From Rhodoferax sp. OV413 (lineage in GTDB: Bacteria > Pseudomonadota > Gammaproteobacteria > Pseudomonadales > Pseudohongiellaceae), in contig CALQJO020000004.1 in the NCBI GenBank assembly GCA_943330915.2, forward strand, positions 1 through 64,000: DNA of 64,000 bases. Direction: 5' to 3'. Both the position numbers and the translations under genes were made by a program. The notes below the pieces were generated by a model. The model made no database searches. It was given only the letters and a program-made list of their open reading frames with translations, and was not told the DNA's origin. Shown one piece after another: positions 27,601 to 37,035 of the stretch; position 1 is the stretch's first letter, and each line of letters starts with the position of its first letter.

Positions 27601-28314
27601 TCAGGTGTAGGTCAGCGCGTGCAAACGGCCTTTCTTTTGCAGGTGCGGCTGGCTGTTAAAGGCCGCCAACTGGAAACCGCGCTGATTAAAGAACAGGTGA
27701 TGAATGCCGGTGTTGCGCGTCTGCATATTGAGGTTGATCAGTGTTTCTACACTGCAATCAAGAATCTGGCTGAGGGCCATGGCCATCGCACCGCCGGAGC
27801 TGACCACCAGCACGTTATGATCCGCCTCATGAGCACACAATGCTTGCATGGCGCCGGAGACCCGCTGGTGAAATTCAGACCAGTTCTCCAGTGCGGGCTG
27901 TTCTTCCGGTTTTTCGGCGCTCAGCTCAACGCTGCGTACATAGAGCTCGTCCTGCGACCAGGCGTGTATGGCTTTTCTCAGCATCTGGAAGAACAACCGA
28001 CCCCCATCACGTGTATCCGGTATGTCGATGCCGCAGCTGTGACAATACACTCTGACCAAGGTATGAAAATCAAACTCATTAAACCCTGCGTCTGTCGCAA
28101 CAGGCAGTGATTGACCGCTGGCCTGCAGAATACTTGCAGCCGTCTGCTGTTGTCTTGCCAACGAGCCGGTCACTACGCGGCTGAACTGAATGTCCAGTTC
28201 GGCAAAGTGTTCACCCAACCATGCAGACTGCTGGTATCCCAGCGCTGAGAGCTGGTCGTAATTTGCAGCCCCAAATGAAGCTTGTCCGTGTCTGACCAAA
28301 AACAACTGACTCAT
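27601..28314 (-). CDS. Histidine phosphatase family protein
   Basis: A protein of 237 aa of the phosphoglycerate-mutase-like superfamily. The phospho-accepting histidine lies in LVRHGQASFG near residue 8; further conserved positions are VTGSLARQQQTA and a second histidine in the C-terminal half. It probably acts on a small phosphorylated metabolite. It is co-directional with the APH-family gene and divergent from a LysR regulator. Confidence 0.86.
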   Translation of the reverse strand: MSQLFLVRHGQASFGAANYDQLSALGYQQSAWLGEHFAELDIQFSRVVTGSLARQQQTAASILQASGQSLPVATDAGFNEFDFHTLVRVYCHSCGIDIPDTRDGGRLFFQMLRKAIHAWSQDELYVRSVELSAEKPEEQPALENWSEFHQRVSGAMQALCAHEADHNVLVVSSGGAMAMALSQILDCSVETLINLNMQTRNTGIHHLFFNQRGFQLAAFNSQPHLQKKGRLHALTYT

Positions 28315-28403
28315 TAACTAAAACCCTTTGACACTCGCCAACTTTTTGCCACCACTAACCGCCCTGATGAGACCGGTGTTATAGATTAGCCTTATGTTGA
28401 ATT

Positions 28404-29342
28404 TTGATTATCATTCATGATACGAAAACATCTGAAAAACATGGCGAGGCGACTTTTCTGAAAAAACTGGATCTTAATCTGTTTCTGGTCTTCGATACCA
28501 TCTACACGGAGCGCAATCTTACCCAGGCCGCCAAGTCGCTGGCGATTACGCAGCCAGCGGTCAGTAACGCATTGAGCAGACTGCGACGCATGTTTAATGA
28601 TGAGTTGTTTGTCAGAACCTCAAAAGGCATGTTGCCAACACCCATTGCAGACGGTATTGCGCAGAATATTTCCGCAGCGTTGGGAATGTTAAATGCCAGC
28701 GTGCTTGAGCGTGAGGAATTCAGTCCTGCCTCTGCGCAGCGCACCTACCATTTCAGCATGGCAGATCTTGCTGAGGCACTTATTCTGCCGCGTTTGTTTC
28801 CTTACTTTGAGCAACAGGCGCCGCACCTGGCGTTACAGAGTTACTACACAAAGCGCCATGAACTGGTCAGGCATTTGTCTCGGGGTGAGCTGGATTTTGC
28901 CATCGATGTACCTTTGATCGAGGATACACAGGTTTCGCACGAGTCATTGATACGTGACGATTATGTCTGCGCCATGCGCCCGGATCATCCTTTGGCGAGT
29001 GATCCTTTGACGCTGGATTCTTATCTGGCGATGAGACATATTCATGTTTCCAGCCGTCGTAAAGGCTTGGGGCAGGTCGACATGTCTTTGTTGAAAGTGC
29101 AGGGTGAGCGTCGAATTCAGCTCAGAGTACAGCATTACCGCGTTGCAGCTGAGGTGGTCAGTGGAACAGATCTGGTGCTGACGGCACCCAGATTTCTCGC
29201 CTCACAATATTCCCTGAGCCTGCGGCCATTGCCTTTTGAAGTCCCGCCACTGGATCTGCATTTGTATTGGCATCGTCAGTCTGACAGCGATCCGTCACAC
29301 CGTTGGCTGAGAGAGAGTCTGCTGACACTGTTCCGGCAGTGA
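28404..29342 (+). CDS. LysR-family transcriptional regulator
   Basis: A protein of up to 312 aa. The helix-turn-helix is clear (LDLNLFLVFDTIYTERNLTQ, then AAKSLAITQPAVSNALSRLRR), followed by an effector-binding domain of PBP2 type. No ATG or GTG is in frame before the HTH. The only usual start codon is TTG at 28404, without a ribosome site. CTG at 28458 has GAGGCG upstream and may be the true start. It is divergent from the histidine phosphatase/APH pair and may regulate it, but the effector is unknown. Confidence 0.88.
   Translation: MIIIHDTKTSEKHGEATFLKKLDLNLFLVFDTIYTERNLTQAAKSLAITQPAVSNALSRLRRMFNDELFVRTSKGMLPTPIADGIAQNISAALGMLNASVLEREEFSPASAQRTYHFSMADLAEALILPRLFPYFEQQAPHLALQSYYTKRHELVRHLSRGELDFAIDVPLIEDTQVSHESLIRDDYVCAMRPDHPLASDPLTLDSYLAMRHIHVSSRRKGLGQVDMSLLKVQGERRIQLRVQHYRVAAEVVSGTDLVLTAPRFLASQYSLSLRPLPFEVPPLDLHLYWHRQSDSDPSHRWLRESLLTLFRQ
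28409..28422. promoter_or_regulatory. Palindrome TATCAT-TC-ATGATA at the LysR start
   Basis: A perfect 14-base palindrome overlaps the first codons of the longest LysR frame. LysR regulators often bind dyads upstream of their own gene. If this is the operator, translation would begin downstream, at the CTG near 28458. Confidence 0.35.
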
Positions 29343-29386
29343 TCAGCGTAACCCTTGCCGGGTAATCGCAGGTCAGGTAACCATGG

Positions 29387-29947
29387 CTAAGGCATGCAGC
29401 TCTTCACATAATCGAAGATACGCCTGCGAGCGGCTCTGGCCTGTTCATTATCAGCGGAAAACTCATCATCTGTGGATTCCTTAACCGACAGTTGCTGGAA
29501 GCGGCGCAGTAGTTGTCTGAGTTCCTGGCGCTCAGCGAGCGGAAAGGCATCAACAAAAGCTTCAATATCGTTGGTATCGCCTTGGCTAAGTTGTTCGCCC
29601 CAGCGTTCAATATCCTGGCTGCGGCGTACCTGTTGTCGATCTGGAGTATGCAGTTTCTCGAGTGCCGCACGAATCAGTTCATGGTCACTTGCGCGCATGA
29701 GTTTGCCAATATACTGGAGCTGTCGACGACGGGCTTCATGTCGTGGCGGAATGCGCTGGTACTCGCGCAGTGCCGCCAGCAGCGGTTCTGAGACTTCAAT
29801 CTGTTCCAGTTGCTTTTTGTTCAGACTCAGCAGTTCCTCACCCATTTTCTGCAGTTCAGTGCTGTTCTTTTTACGTCGGGTCTTGCTGATGTCCTCGCCA
29901 GAAGAAGGTTCTGCTTCTTCATAAAGTGCATCTGTAGGGTTTTTCAT
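29387..29947 (-). CDS. darP: Ribosome biogenesis protein DarP (YjgA, DUF615)
   Basis: A protein of 186 aa that associates with the large ribosomal subunit during assembly in E. coli. Family signatures include KKNSTELQKMGEELLSLN near residue 27, IPPRHEARRRQLQYIGKLMR near 65 and the C-terminal DEFSADNEQARAARRRIF. The protein is strongly helical and charged. It lies downstream of ptsO on the same strand with a 15-base gap, and may be the last gene of the rpoN-ptsN-rapZ-ptsO unit. Confidence 0.93.
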   Translation of the reverse strand: MKNPTDALYEEAEPSSGEDISKTRRKKNSTELQKMGEELLSLNKKQLEQIEVSEPLLAALREYQRIPPRHEARRRQLQYIGKLMRASDHELIRAALEKLHTPDRQQVRRSQDIERWGEQLSQGDTNDIEAFVDAFPLAERQELRQLLRRFQQLSVKESTDDEFSADNEQARAARRRIFDYVKSCMP

Positions 29948-29962
29948 AGCAGTTGTCGAGAT

Positions 29963-30229
29963 TTACTCGCCTTCGTCAAATCGGTTGTTTACCAGAAACT
30001 GGATAGCGTCCAGTGCATATTGTTCGTCCTCACCGTCAACAACAATCCTCAGTGTGGTTCCGTTGCCTGCTGCCAGCATCATCAATGACAGAATGCTGCG
30101 GCCATCCACCAATTTTTCATTGCCAATTTTTACAGAGCTCTGGAATTGTGCGGCTACGCCCACTAGCTTTGAGGCCGCTCGCGCGTGGAGTCCTGCCTTG
30201 TTACAGATGGTAATTCTGGATTCGATCAC
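29963..30229 (-). CDS. ptsO: Phosphocarrier NPr (HPr-like)
   Basis: A protein of 88 aa with the HPr fold. The phospho-accepting histidine is in NKAGLHARAASK (about residue 16), and the second conserved segment is DGRSILSLMMLAAGNGTTL. The location beside rapZ, ptsN and rpoN marks it as NPr of the nitrogen phosphotransferase chain (PtsP-NPr-IIA-Ntr), not the sugar PTS. Its start overlaps the rapZ stop by 4 bases. Confidence 0.95.
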   Translation of the reverse strand: MIESRITICNKAGLHARAASKLVGVAAQFQSSVKIGNEKLVDGRSILSLMMLAAGNGTTLRIVVDGEDEQYALDAIQFLVNNRFDEGE

Positions 30230-31104
30230 GATTTTTTAAGTGCCTCTGGCCGGCTCAGTTCACGATGTAACACCTGAACATTGGAAATTTGCCCTGAGAA
30301 AAGCTGCTTGAGTTGCTCACACAGGAAAACAGAGCGGTGCTGCCCGCCCGTACAACCAATAGCCACAGTCATGTAACTGCGGTTGCTGGCTTCGAACCGT
30401 GGCAACCACTTGGCAAGAAAATCAGCAATATCAGTTTGCATTGCCTTGGCGTCGTCTTGTGCTACCAAAAAATCGATAACAGCCTGATCAAGGCCGGTCA
30501 GCGACTTAAGATTGTCATCCCAGTAAGGGTTAGGTAGGCAGCGCGCATCAAAAACAAAGTCCGCATCAACCGGCACGCCATTTTTGAAGCCAAATGACTC
30601 GAACATAAGTGCCAGGGAAGAGTCTTTCTTTTCCACCACGCGACTGCGGACAATCTCTCGCAACTGGTGCACGGACAAGGCGCTTGTATCTATCGACAAC
30701 CCTGCCAGCGCGGCAATGGGCTCCAGAAGCTCGCGCTCTCGATTGATCGCTTCGCGCAGACCAATATTCTCGGTGGTGAGCGGATGTTTGCGACGGCTTT
30801 CACTGAAGCGTTTAATCAATGTCGGGCCGCTGGCATCCAGAAAAATGATTTCTGTGTGCAAAGAGGAGTGCTGAAGGTCAGCAATAATACTGGGCACTTT
30901 TTTGAGGTCGTCCGGCAAATTGCGTGCGTCAATACTCACAGCCACTCTGGGCAGTGCCGGTTCTTCACGAGAGATACGTGCCACAAACGCAGGCAAGAGA
31001 CTGGCCGGAAGATTGTCGATGCAATAATAACCATGGTCTTCCAGCATGTTCAGTGCGGTACTTTTGCCCGAGCCGGAGCGGCCACTGATTATTAGGAGTC
31101 TCAC
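30226..31104 (-). CDS. rapZ: RNase adapter protein RapZ
   Basis: A protein of 292 aa (YhbJ family). The N-terminal kinase-like domain has Walker A GRSGSGKST at residues 8-16 and a Walker B region (IIFLDASG). The C-terminal RNA-binding domain has IGCTGGQHRSVFLCEQL. In E. coli RapZ guides RNase E to GlmZ and senses glucosamine-6-phosphate; in organisms without GlmZ its target is unclear. It overlaps ptsO by 4 bases and lies 15 bases after ptsN. Confidence 0.96.
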   Translation of the reverse strand: MRLLIISGRSGSGKSTALNMLEDHGYYCIDNLPASLLPAFVARISREEPALPRVAVSIDARNLPDDLKKVPSIIADLQHSSLHTEIIFLDASGPTLIKRFSESRRKHPLTTENIGLREAINRERELLEPIAALAGLSIDTSALSVHQLREIVRSRVVEKKDSSLALMFESFGFKNGVPVDADFVFDARCLPNPYWDDNLKSLTGLDQAVIDFLVAQDDAKAMQTDIADFLAKWLPRFEASNRSYMTVAIGCTGGQHRSVFLCEQLKQLFSGQISNVQVLHRELSRPEALKKS

Positions 31105-31119
31105 CAGGTATTATCCGTA

Positions 31120-31587
31120 TTAGTTGTTAGCTTTTTCATCAAAGTAAATGGCCGTGCGATAAAGTTCATCGTCACTCTTGCAGGCACGCAGTGCCTGGCA
31201 GAAAGCTTCCTGATGGAAGAGCCTTGCCAGAGCGCCAAGTACCTTAAGATGTTCTGTAGTTTCTTCAGCCGGCACAATCAATACAAACAGCAAATCCACT
31301 TGTTGAGAATCGATGGCATCAAAATCGATACCCTCGTTTAAAGTGATCAGCGCTCCGGTTGTCTGGTGGCAATCGGCAACTCTGCAGTGCGGAATGCCTA
31401 TGCCGTTTCCAATCCCCGTGCTGCCCAGTTGTTCCCTGGCCAGCAGCGCAGTATAGATCGCATCAGCGCTTATGCCGGGTGTAGTTTTGGAAATATGTTC
31501 GCTGACAGTCGTCAGAAACCGCTTTTTGCTGACGCCCGGCAGATTACACAGTGTCCGTTCCGGCGCGAGAATGCTGCTCAGTTGCAT
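31120..31587 (-). CDS. ptsN: PTS IIA-Ntr regulatory protein
   Basis: A protein of 155 aa of the mannitol/fructose EIIA-like fold. The phospho-accepting His is in GNGIGIPHCR near residue 68, followed by DFDAIDSQQVDLLFVLIVP. It regulates potassium transport, nitrogen and carbon responses according to its phosphorylation by NPr. The start at 31587 (MQLSSILAP) matches the family. The rpoN stop is only 71 bases upstream, with no room for hpf, which usually separates them. Confidence 0.95.
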   Translation of the reverse strand: MQLSSILAPERTLCNLPGVSKKRFLTTVSEHISKTTPGISADAIYTALLAREQLGSTGIGNGIGIPHCRVADCHQTTGALITLNEGIDFDAIDSQQVDLLFVLIVPAEETTEHLKVLGALARLFHQEAFCQALRACKSDDELYRTAIYFDEKANN

Positions 31588-31658
31588 GGGGTTATCCCGT
31601 CTTGTAGTGCTTGTTATTCTAGGACCTGAGGCTGACGCTGGCAATCAAGCCAGGCCTT

Positions 31659-33218
31659 TCAGACCAGTCGTTTCCGTTCGTTGGATGGCGGGATATTCAG
31701 CGATTCGCGATATTTTGCTATGGTACGGCGCGCAACGTTGATCCCTTGTTCATCCAGTAACTCAGCAATACGGCTGTCGCTGAGAGGTTTTTTGGTGTTT
31801 TCTGCAGTCACCAGCTTTTTGATTAACGCCCTGATCGCCGTTGATGAGCATTCACCACCGGCACTGGTACTGACATGGCTTGAGAAAAAATACTTCAGTT
31901 CAAAGATTCCACGCGGTGTGTGCATGTACTTTTGTGTTGTCACCCGCGAAATCGTTGATTCATGCATTTCAACGGCTTCGGCAATATCATGCAGCACCAG
32001 GGGTTTCATGGCCTCTTCGCCGTACTCCAGAAAACCTTGCTGATGCTCAACAATGCGACTTGCTACTTTCAGCAAAGTTTCATTGCGGCTTTGAAGGCTC
32101 TTCAGAAACCAGCGCGCTTCCTGCAGATTATCCCTGAGATAGTTATTGTCAGTGCTGTTCTCGGAGCGTTTTACAAGTGCAGCATAATCTGGGTTTATGC
32201 GCAGCCGCGGCGCAATGTCGGGATTCAATTCTACCCGCCAGCGCCCGTTACGCTGATCTTTCATGACAAAAACATCCGGTACGATGTAGGTCGTGGACGT
32301 CGGCGCGATATCAGCGCCGGGCCTCGGGTTGAGTTTTTCGATGATGCTGATAGCGTCACGCAGGTCGTGCTCTTTGATACGCGCCAGGCGGATAATCTGC
32401 GCGTAGTCACGATTACCCAGCAGGTTAAGATAGTCCTTTACCAGTATGCGGGCATTTTTGACGGCGCTGGTGCACAACTCTGGCGAAATTTGATTCAGTT
32501 GAATCATCAGGCACTCGGACAGATCCCGATAAGCGACTCCAACCGGATCAAATTGCTGGATCCTGTGAAGTACCGCAACCACTTCATCTTCATCAATGTC
32601 CAGATGTTCCTGAAGGCCTTCTACAATGGATTCCAGACTTGCAGAAAGTCTGCCATCAGAATCCACGGCATCTATAATCGCCATCGCAATCAGGCGATCG
32701 GTATCGGACATGTTGGTCAGGTTCAACTGCCAGTTGAGGTGATCCTGAAGTGTTTCGGACGCCGAGTCACGCGATTCAAAATCGCTGTCTGAATCTTGTG
32801 ACGGGCTGCCTGTAGAGTAAGAATTCTGGTAAACGTCATCCCAGTTGGTGTCCACAGGTAGCTGCTCAGGGATGCTTTCGTCCCAGCTTGCACTGTCTTC
32901 TGAGTTTTCATAGGAATTATCAGTAGAAGGCAGTTCCCGATAGAGTTCTTGAGCGTGCTCGTAGTCGGGCTGATCGGTTTCTTGGGTAGTGCTGACGGGT
33001 TTCTCAAAAAACTCACCGCCTTCACTGTCGAAATCAGCATCCTCACTGCTGCCACTTTCAAAACTTTCGTCCACTTCCAGCATCGGATTGGACTCAAGTG
33101 CCTGGTGGATCTCTTGTTGCAGATCCAGTGTAGACAGCTGCAGTAGCCGGATTGCCTGCTGCAGCTGTGGCGTCATGGTCAGTTGCTGACCCAGCTTTAG
33201 CTGTAGCGAGATTTTCAT
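31659..33218 (-). CDS. rpoN: RNA polymerase sigma-54 factor
   Basis: A protein of 519 aa with all three sigma-54 regions: Gln/Leu-rich region I ([20 protein letters not shown]), an acidic region II (about residues 50-160, rich in Asp/Glu/Ser), the core-binding and DNA-binding region III, and the RpoN box [12 protein letters not shown] near the C-terminus. It directs transcription from -24/-12 promoters with activators such as CbrB. Order lptC-lptA-lptB-rpoN-ptsN-rapZ-ptsO follows Pseudomonas except for missing hpf. Confidence 0.97.
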   Translation of the reverse strand: MKISLQLKLGQQLTMTPQLQQAIRLLQLSTLDLQQEIHQALESNPMLEVDESFESGSSEDADFDSEGGEFFEKPVSTTQETDQPDYEHAQELYRELPSTDNSYENSEDSASWDESIPEQLPVDTNWDDVYQNSYSTGSPSQDSDSDFESRDSASETLQDHLNWQLNLTNMSDTDRLIAMAIIDAVDSDGRLSASLESIVEGLQEHLDIDEDEVVAVLHRIQQFDPVGVAYRDLSECLMIQLNQISPELCTSAVKNARILVKDYLNLLGNRDYAQIIRLARIKEHDLRDAISIIEKLNPRPGADIAPTSTTYIVPDVFVMKDQRNGRWRVELNPDIAPRLRINPDYAALVKRSENSTDNNYLRDNLQEARWFLKSLQSRNETLLKVASRIVEHQQGFLEYGEEAMKPLVLHDIAEAVEMHESTISRVTTQKYMHTPRGIFELKYFFSSHVSTSAGGECSSTAIRALIKKLVTAENTKKPLSDSRIAELLDEQGINVARRTIAKYRESLNIPPSNERKRLV

Positions 33219-33343
33219 AGCGGACTATCGATCATGTTGTCGTGAATTCTTTGTTGAGCCACGTGTGGACTGGCGAACTACTAGCAATCATCATGCCGAT
33301 CTTCATAATTTTTTGCAACATCAAAAAATCAGGCAGAATTTGT

Positions 33344-34072
33344 CTAGATATGGAAGTTTTTACCCAGGTAAACTTCACGCACTTTCTGGTTGGCGAGTAT
33401 TTGCTCAGAGGTGCCTTCCGCGATGATGCCGCCTTCACTGACAATGTAGGCCTTCTCGCAGATATCCAGTGTTTCACGGACGTTGTGGTCGGTCAGCAGC
33501 ACGCCAATGCCGCGCGCGCTGAGATGTTGGATGATAGATTTGATATCGCTGACCGAGATTGGATCTACGCCCGCAAAGGGTTCGTCCAGCAGAATAAAAT
33601 GCGGATCATTAGCAAGGGCGCGCGCAATCTCTGTGCGTCTACGTTCGCCTCCTGACAGGCTCATACCTTTATTGCTGCGGATATGGTTTATGTGAAACTC
33701 TGTCAGCAGACTTTCCATTTTCTGTTTGCGTTGAGTGCGATCCAGATCTTTGCGAGTCTGCAGTATCGCCATGATGTTGTCTTCAACACTAAGATTGCGG
33801 AAGATTGATGAGTCCTGAGGTAAGTAGCCGATTCCCAGCCTTGCGCGCGCATAGATGGGCAAGTGGGTCATATCGATGTCATTAACCAGAATTTGACCGC
33901 CGTCCGCGTTGACCAGCCCGACAATCATATAAAAACAGGTGGTTTTGCCGGCCCCGTTAGGACCTAGCAGTCCAACTATCTGCCCACTGTTGACGGTCAG
34001 AGAGACGTCTCTGACAACCTGCCTGCCCTTGTAGCTTTTTGCCAGATGATGTGCGTGAAGAGTGTCCATCAT
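33344..34072 (-). CDS. lptB: LPS export ABC transporter ATPase
   Basis: A protein of 242 aa powering LPS extraction from the inner membrane with LptFG. It shows Walker [10 protein letters not shown] near residue 37, the Q-loop, signature [10 protein letters not shown], Walker [14 protein letters not shown] and the switch histidine in [10 protein letters not shown]. Two adjacent ATG codons (34072, 34069) are possible starts; the first overlaps the lptA stop. Confidence 0.97.
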   Translation of the reverse strand: MMDTLHAHHLAKSYKGRQVVRDVSLTVNSGQIVGLLGPNGAGKTTCFYMIVGLVNADGGQILVNDIDMTHLPIYARARLGIGYLPQDSSIFRNLSVEDNIMAILQTRKDLDRTQRKQKMESLLTEFHINHIRSNKGMSLSGGERRRTEIARALANDPHFILLDEPFAGVDPISVSDIKSIIQHLSARGIGVLLTDHNVRETLDICEKAYIVSEGGIIAEGTSEQILANQKVREVYLGKNFHI

Positions 34073-34653
34073 TGAGCGGCATCTGCTGATGACTCCGCAG
34101 CTGCTGGCGGGGCAAAAACGCCAACACAGGGGCCGGGTGAATCAGTAGCGCCGGTTTCTACAATGTGTTTTATCTCAACACATTCCAGCGTTGTGCGGCC
34201 ACGGGCGAAATTGGCCTCGCCCACAAATTCGACAACGGACAACAGCTGTTCGCTGCCGCTGTCTGCAGAAGGCGCCTGGTTGTAGTAAATAATCTGGAGG
34301 CTGCTGCCATTTATCACTTCGGTACTGATCTCTGCCTGGCGGACAAACCGCGCCGGCGAGCCTTCAACGACGACCCTGATCAGATCCCCTGTCACCGTGT
34401 CCCGTTCCAGCCGGGCGGTATCGCCCACAATGGTCACGAGGCCTTGCTGAATACGGACATTGACGCGAAAAGTAGTGATTTGTGTGTTGCCAACCGTTTC
34501 GATACTGCCCCCGCCATCGGTGTTGACAATCAGCTCTTCGGTGACGTCAGTGAGCGCTGCCGCAAATACGCCAGAAGGTACAAATACTGTCAGAAGTACG
34601 CTGAGTATGATCGGTCGCCAAGGCCTGTATGTTTGTTTTTCAGTCACGTGCAC
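34069..34653 (-). CDS. lptA: LPS transport periplasmic protein LptA
   Basis: A protein of 194 aa with a signal peptide (hydrophobic residues about 14-31, cleavage near VFAAAL) and an OstA/LptA beta-jellyroll forming the periplasmic LPS bridge. Sequence is divergent from E. coli LptA, but [29 protein letters not shown] is typical and the place between lptC and lptB is decisive. The C-terminal tail is Ala/Pro/Ser-rich. It overlaps lptC by 14 bases. Confidence 0.9.
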   Translation of the reverse strand: MHVTEKQTYRPWRPIILSVLLTVFVPSGVFAAALTDVTEELIVNTDGGGSIETVGNTQITTFRVNVRIQQGLVTIVGDTARLERDTVTGDLIRVVVEGSPARFVRQAEISTEVINGSSLQIIYYNQAPSADSGSEQLLSVVEFVGEANFARGRTTLECVEIKHIVETGATDSPGPCVGVFAPPAAAESSADAAQ

Positions 34654-35236
34654 GGTAGTAGCGGCCTTGGATTTCTGAATTGAAGTTAAGCAGGTTTGAC
34701 GTCAGATCAGCAAACATACCGTTAGCGGTCAAATTAATACCATTGCCGACAACCTCCACCGGGGCACTGGTGAACAGTGTCTGTGTGGGTGGTTCGATAG
34801 TCATACTACTGGTGGTCAGCCGAATCAGATTATCTGCGGAGGGTTGATGCAACACCTCAACGTTATCTTCCAGATCCAGCAAGAGGATGTCCCCCCCCGT
34901 CGAGGCCCGAATTTTGCCTGAAGCGGCCGATATATTCCAGCGCTCACTCAGTCCGTCAAACATCTGCAGTTGCGGCTGGTCCAGTTCGGTCAGCTGGTTA
35001 GGAAACTGTCGTTGCTCACTGGCATTCAACGTATATGCCTGTAATCCATTTTCCGCGTAAATGACGCTGCTGATACCTCTGCCAAACCCTTCATACTGCT
35101 CCTGTACAGGCAGTTGCTGCGCCAGGTTTGCTGTTTCAGAGATGATATTTTCTTCCTGCCCGGTAAGCAGCCAGATAGTCAGCGCCGCAGGGCCCAGCGC
35201 GAGAAACCAGCGTCTGTTTGGCACTCTGACCTGCAC
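34640..35236 (-). CDS. lptC: LPS export protein LptC
   Basis: A protein of 198 aa anchored by one N-terminal helix (RWFLALGPAALTIWLLTG) with a periplasmic jellyroll. Family-like stretches include LDLEDNVEVLHQP and LTANGMFADLTSNLLNFNSEI. It receives LPS from LptBFG and passes it to LptA. It starts at the kdsC stop codon and overlaps lptA. Confidence 0.9.
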   Translation of the reverse strand: MQVRVPNRRWFLALGPAALTIWLLTGQEENIISETANLAQQLPVQEQYEGFGRGISSVIYAENGLQAYTLNASEQRQFPNQLTELDQPQLQMFDGLSERWNISAASGKIRASTGGDILLLDLEDNVEVLHQPSADNLIRLTTSSMTIEPPTQTLFTSAPVEVVGNGINLTANGMFADLTSNLLNFNSEIQGRYYRARD

Positions 35237-35823
35237 TAGCGGGTACTCCCTTCATCAACATACGCAGACAAAGCTGATTGATAACGTTGCTGGCTGATCA
35301 ACAGAAAGTCGCACAGGTCGCGCACAGCGCCTTGGCCGCCGCGCCGGGTGGTGCTCGCATGGGCATGGCGGTGAACCTCATGATGTGCATCAGGAACAGC
35401 GACCGGCAGACCAATATGCCGCATCACCAGCAGGTCTGGAAGATCATCGCCGAGATAGGCAATTTCATGAAGCTGGAACGGCTGTTCAGAGAGTATTTCC
35501 TGCATTGCCTGGAATTTGTCCTCGCGGCCCTGGGCTATCAACGTAATTCCCAATGCCTGTGCACGCAGGCTCAGGGCAGCAGATTTGCGCCCACTGATGA
35601 TGCCAACGCGAATGCCTTGTTGTTGCAGCGACTTGATGCCTTGGCCATCAAGGGTATTAAACGCCTTGAGAAACTCGCCATGCTCGCCAAAATACAGCTG
35701 ACCGTCTGTCAGCACGCCGTCCACATCCAGCAGCAGCAAACGTATGTTGGCTGCCGCTTGTTTAACAAGCGCAGGGTGTTGGTAAAACCTCAGAGGCTCA
35801 AAGTTCTCGATGGTGTGCATCAT
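35236..35823 (-). CDS. kdsC: 3-deoxy-D-manno-octulosonate 8-phosphate phosphatase
   Basis: A C0-type HAD phosphatase of 195 aa that frees Kdo for LPS core synthesis. It shows the catalytic motif LLLLDVDGVLTDG near residue 30, motif II GIISGRKS and motif III AYLGDDLPDLLVM. Four bases separate it from kdsD, and the tail overlaps lptC, forming a kdsD-kdsC-lptC-lptA-lptB unit. Confidence 0.96.
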   Translation of the reverse strand: MMHTIENFEPLRFYQHPALVKQAAANIRLLLLDVDGVLTDGQLYFGEHGEFLKAFNTLDGQGIKSLQQQGIRVGIISGRKSAALSLRAQALGITLIAQGREDKFQAMQEILSEQPFQLHEIAYLGDDLPDLLVMRHIGLPVAVPDAHHEVHRHAHASTTRRGGQGAVRDLCDFLLISQQRYQSALSAYVDEGSTR

Positions 35824-35827
35824 ATTG

Positions 35828-36802
35828 TCAGATCACATTGGCCTGCAGCAGGTCGTGCATGCGGATGATTCCGCTCAGCTGGTCATTGGCGTCAACAACC
35901 ACCAGCGTGTAGATGCGATTTTCTTCCATCAATCTCGCCGCTTCGGTCGCTAGTGCGCTCTCCCTGATGGTTTTACTGTTTATTGACATTACCTGATTTA
36001 TCCGAGTCTCCATGATGTTGCAGCCAGCGTCCAGCGCACGACGCAGATCGCCATCAGTAAAAACGCCTGCCAAAGAACCGTCGTTGCCCAGCACGGTAGT
36101 CATTCCGAGGCCCTTGCTACTGATTTCATAGAGAGCATCTTTCAGCAGTATATTTGAATTCACCCGCGGCACTTGCTGGTCGCTGTGCATGATGTCTTTG
36201 ATCTTGAGTAACAGACGACGACCCAGACGTCCGCCCGGATGTGAAAAGGCAAAATCTTCGTGAGTGAAGCCTTTGGCCTCCAGCATGGCCATTGCAAGCG
36301 CATCACCAAGTACCAGCGCGACAGTGGTGCTGGCCGTTGGTGCCTGGCCCAGCGGGCAGGCTTCCTCCAGCACACTGGCGTTAATGTGAGCATCAGCACT
36401 GCGCGCCAACAGCGAATCCGCGTTCCCGGTCATACAAATCAGCGGAACACCTTTACGCTTGAAAAGTGGAAGGATAGTCAGCAGTTCCTCAGTTGTGCCA
36501 GAGTTTGACAGCGCAAGGACAACATCTTTGTTGGTGATCATGCCCAGATCACCATGACTGGCTTCGGCGGGATGAACAAAAACAGCAGGGCTGCCTGTGC
36601 TGGACAACGTTGCAGCAATTTTGCGGGCGATATGACCGGATTTACCCATGCCTGTGACAATAATCCGGCTTTCACAGGCAAGCATCAGTTCACAGGCCTT
36701 GACGAAACTGCTGTCGATGCGACCGCTCAAGGCGCCGATTGCATCGTATTCAATCCGAATAGTGCGCTGCGCGCTCGCAATAAGTTGCTGCGTTCTGTCC
36801 AT
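35828..36802 (-). CDS. kdsD: Arabinose-5-phosphate isomerase
   Basis: A protein of 324 aa that converts ribulose-5-phosphate to arabinose-5-phosphate, the first committed step to Kdo. The SIS domain (about residues 30-190) carries TGMGKSGHIARKIAATLSS and LSNSGTTEELL; two CBS domains follow (about 205-320). It heads the minus-strand Kdo/Lpt unit and is divergent from mlaC across about 230 bases. Confidence 0.96.
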   Translation of the reverse strand: MDRTQQLIASAQRTIRIEYDAIGALSGRIDSSFVKACELMLACESRIIVTGMGKSGHIARKIAATLSSTGSPAVFVHPAEASHGDLGMITNKDVVLALSNSGTTEELLTILPLFKRKGVPLICMTGNADSLLARSADAHINASVLEEACPLGQAPTASTTVALVLGDALAMAMLEAKGFTHEDFAFSHPGGRLGRRLLLKIKDIMHSDQQVPRVNSNILLKDALYEISSKGLGMTTVLGNDGSLAGVFTDGDLRRALDAGCNIMETRINQVMSINSKTIRESALATEAARLMEENRIYTLVVVDANDQLSGIIRMHDLLQANVI

Positions 36803-37035
36803 ACCCTGATTATCCTGCCAGTGCCGGCAACGTTGGCTGAGACGCTATTATGCCCAAGCGGCACGCGCTGCGCAGCATAAAATATAAACCGACTCTGGCT
36901 TGTCGGGTAATCTACTTGAATTCAGCCAGCATTCATCTGAAAAAGGTCATACTTGAGACTGCAAACAGTAATTTATTGACCAGCCCAATTAAGGTACACT
37001 GCGTCGCGTTTATTACCCGAATTGAGGGATTCTGC

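Noticed and set aside
31962-32792. A 276-codon plus-strand frame antisense to rpoN
   Set aside because: The frame is a shadow of the rpoN codon pattern; the rpoN protein is complete with all its domains.
36966-37010. TTGACC with TACACT upstream of mlaC as a sigma-70 promoter
   Set aside because: The spacer is 13 bases, too short; shifting the -35 leaves a poor hexamer.
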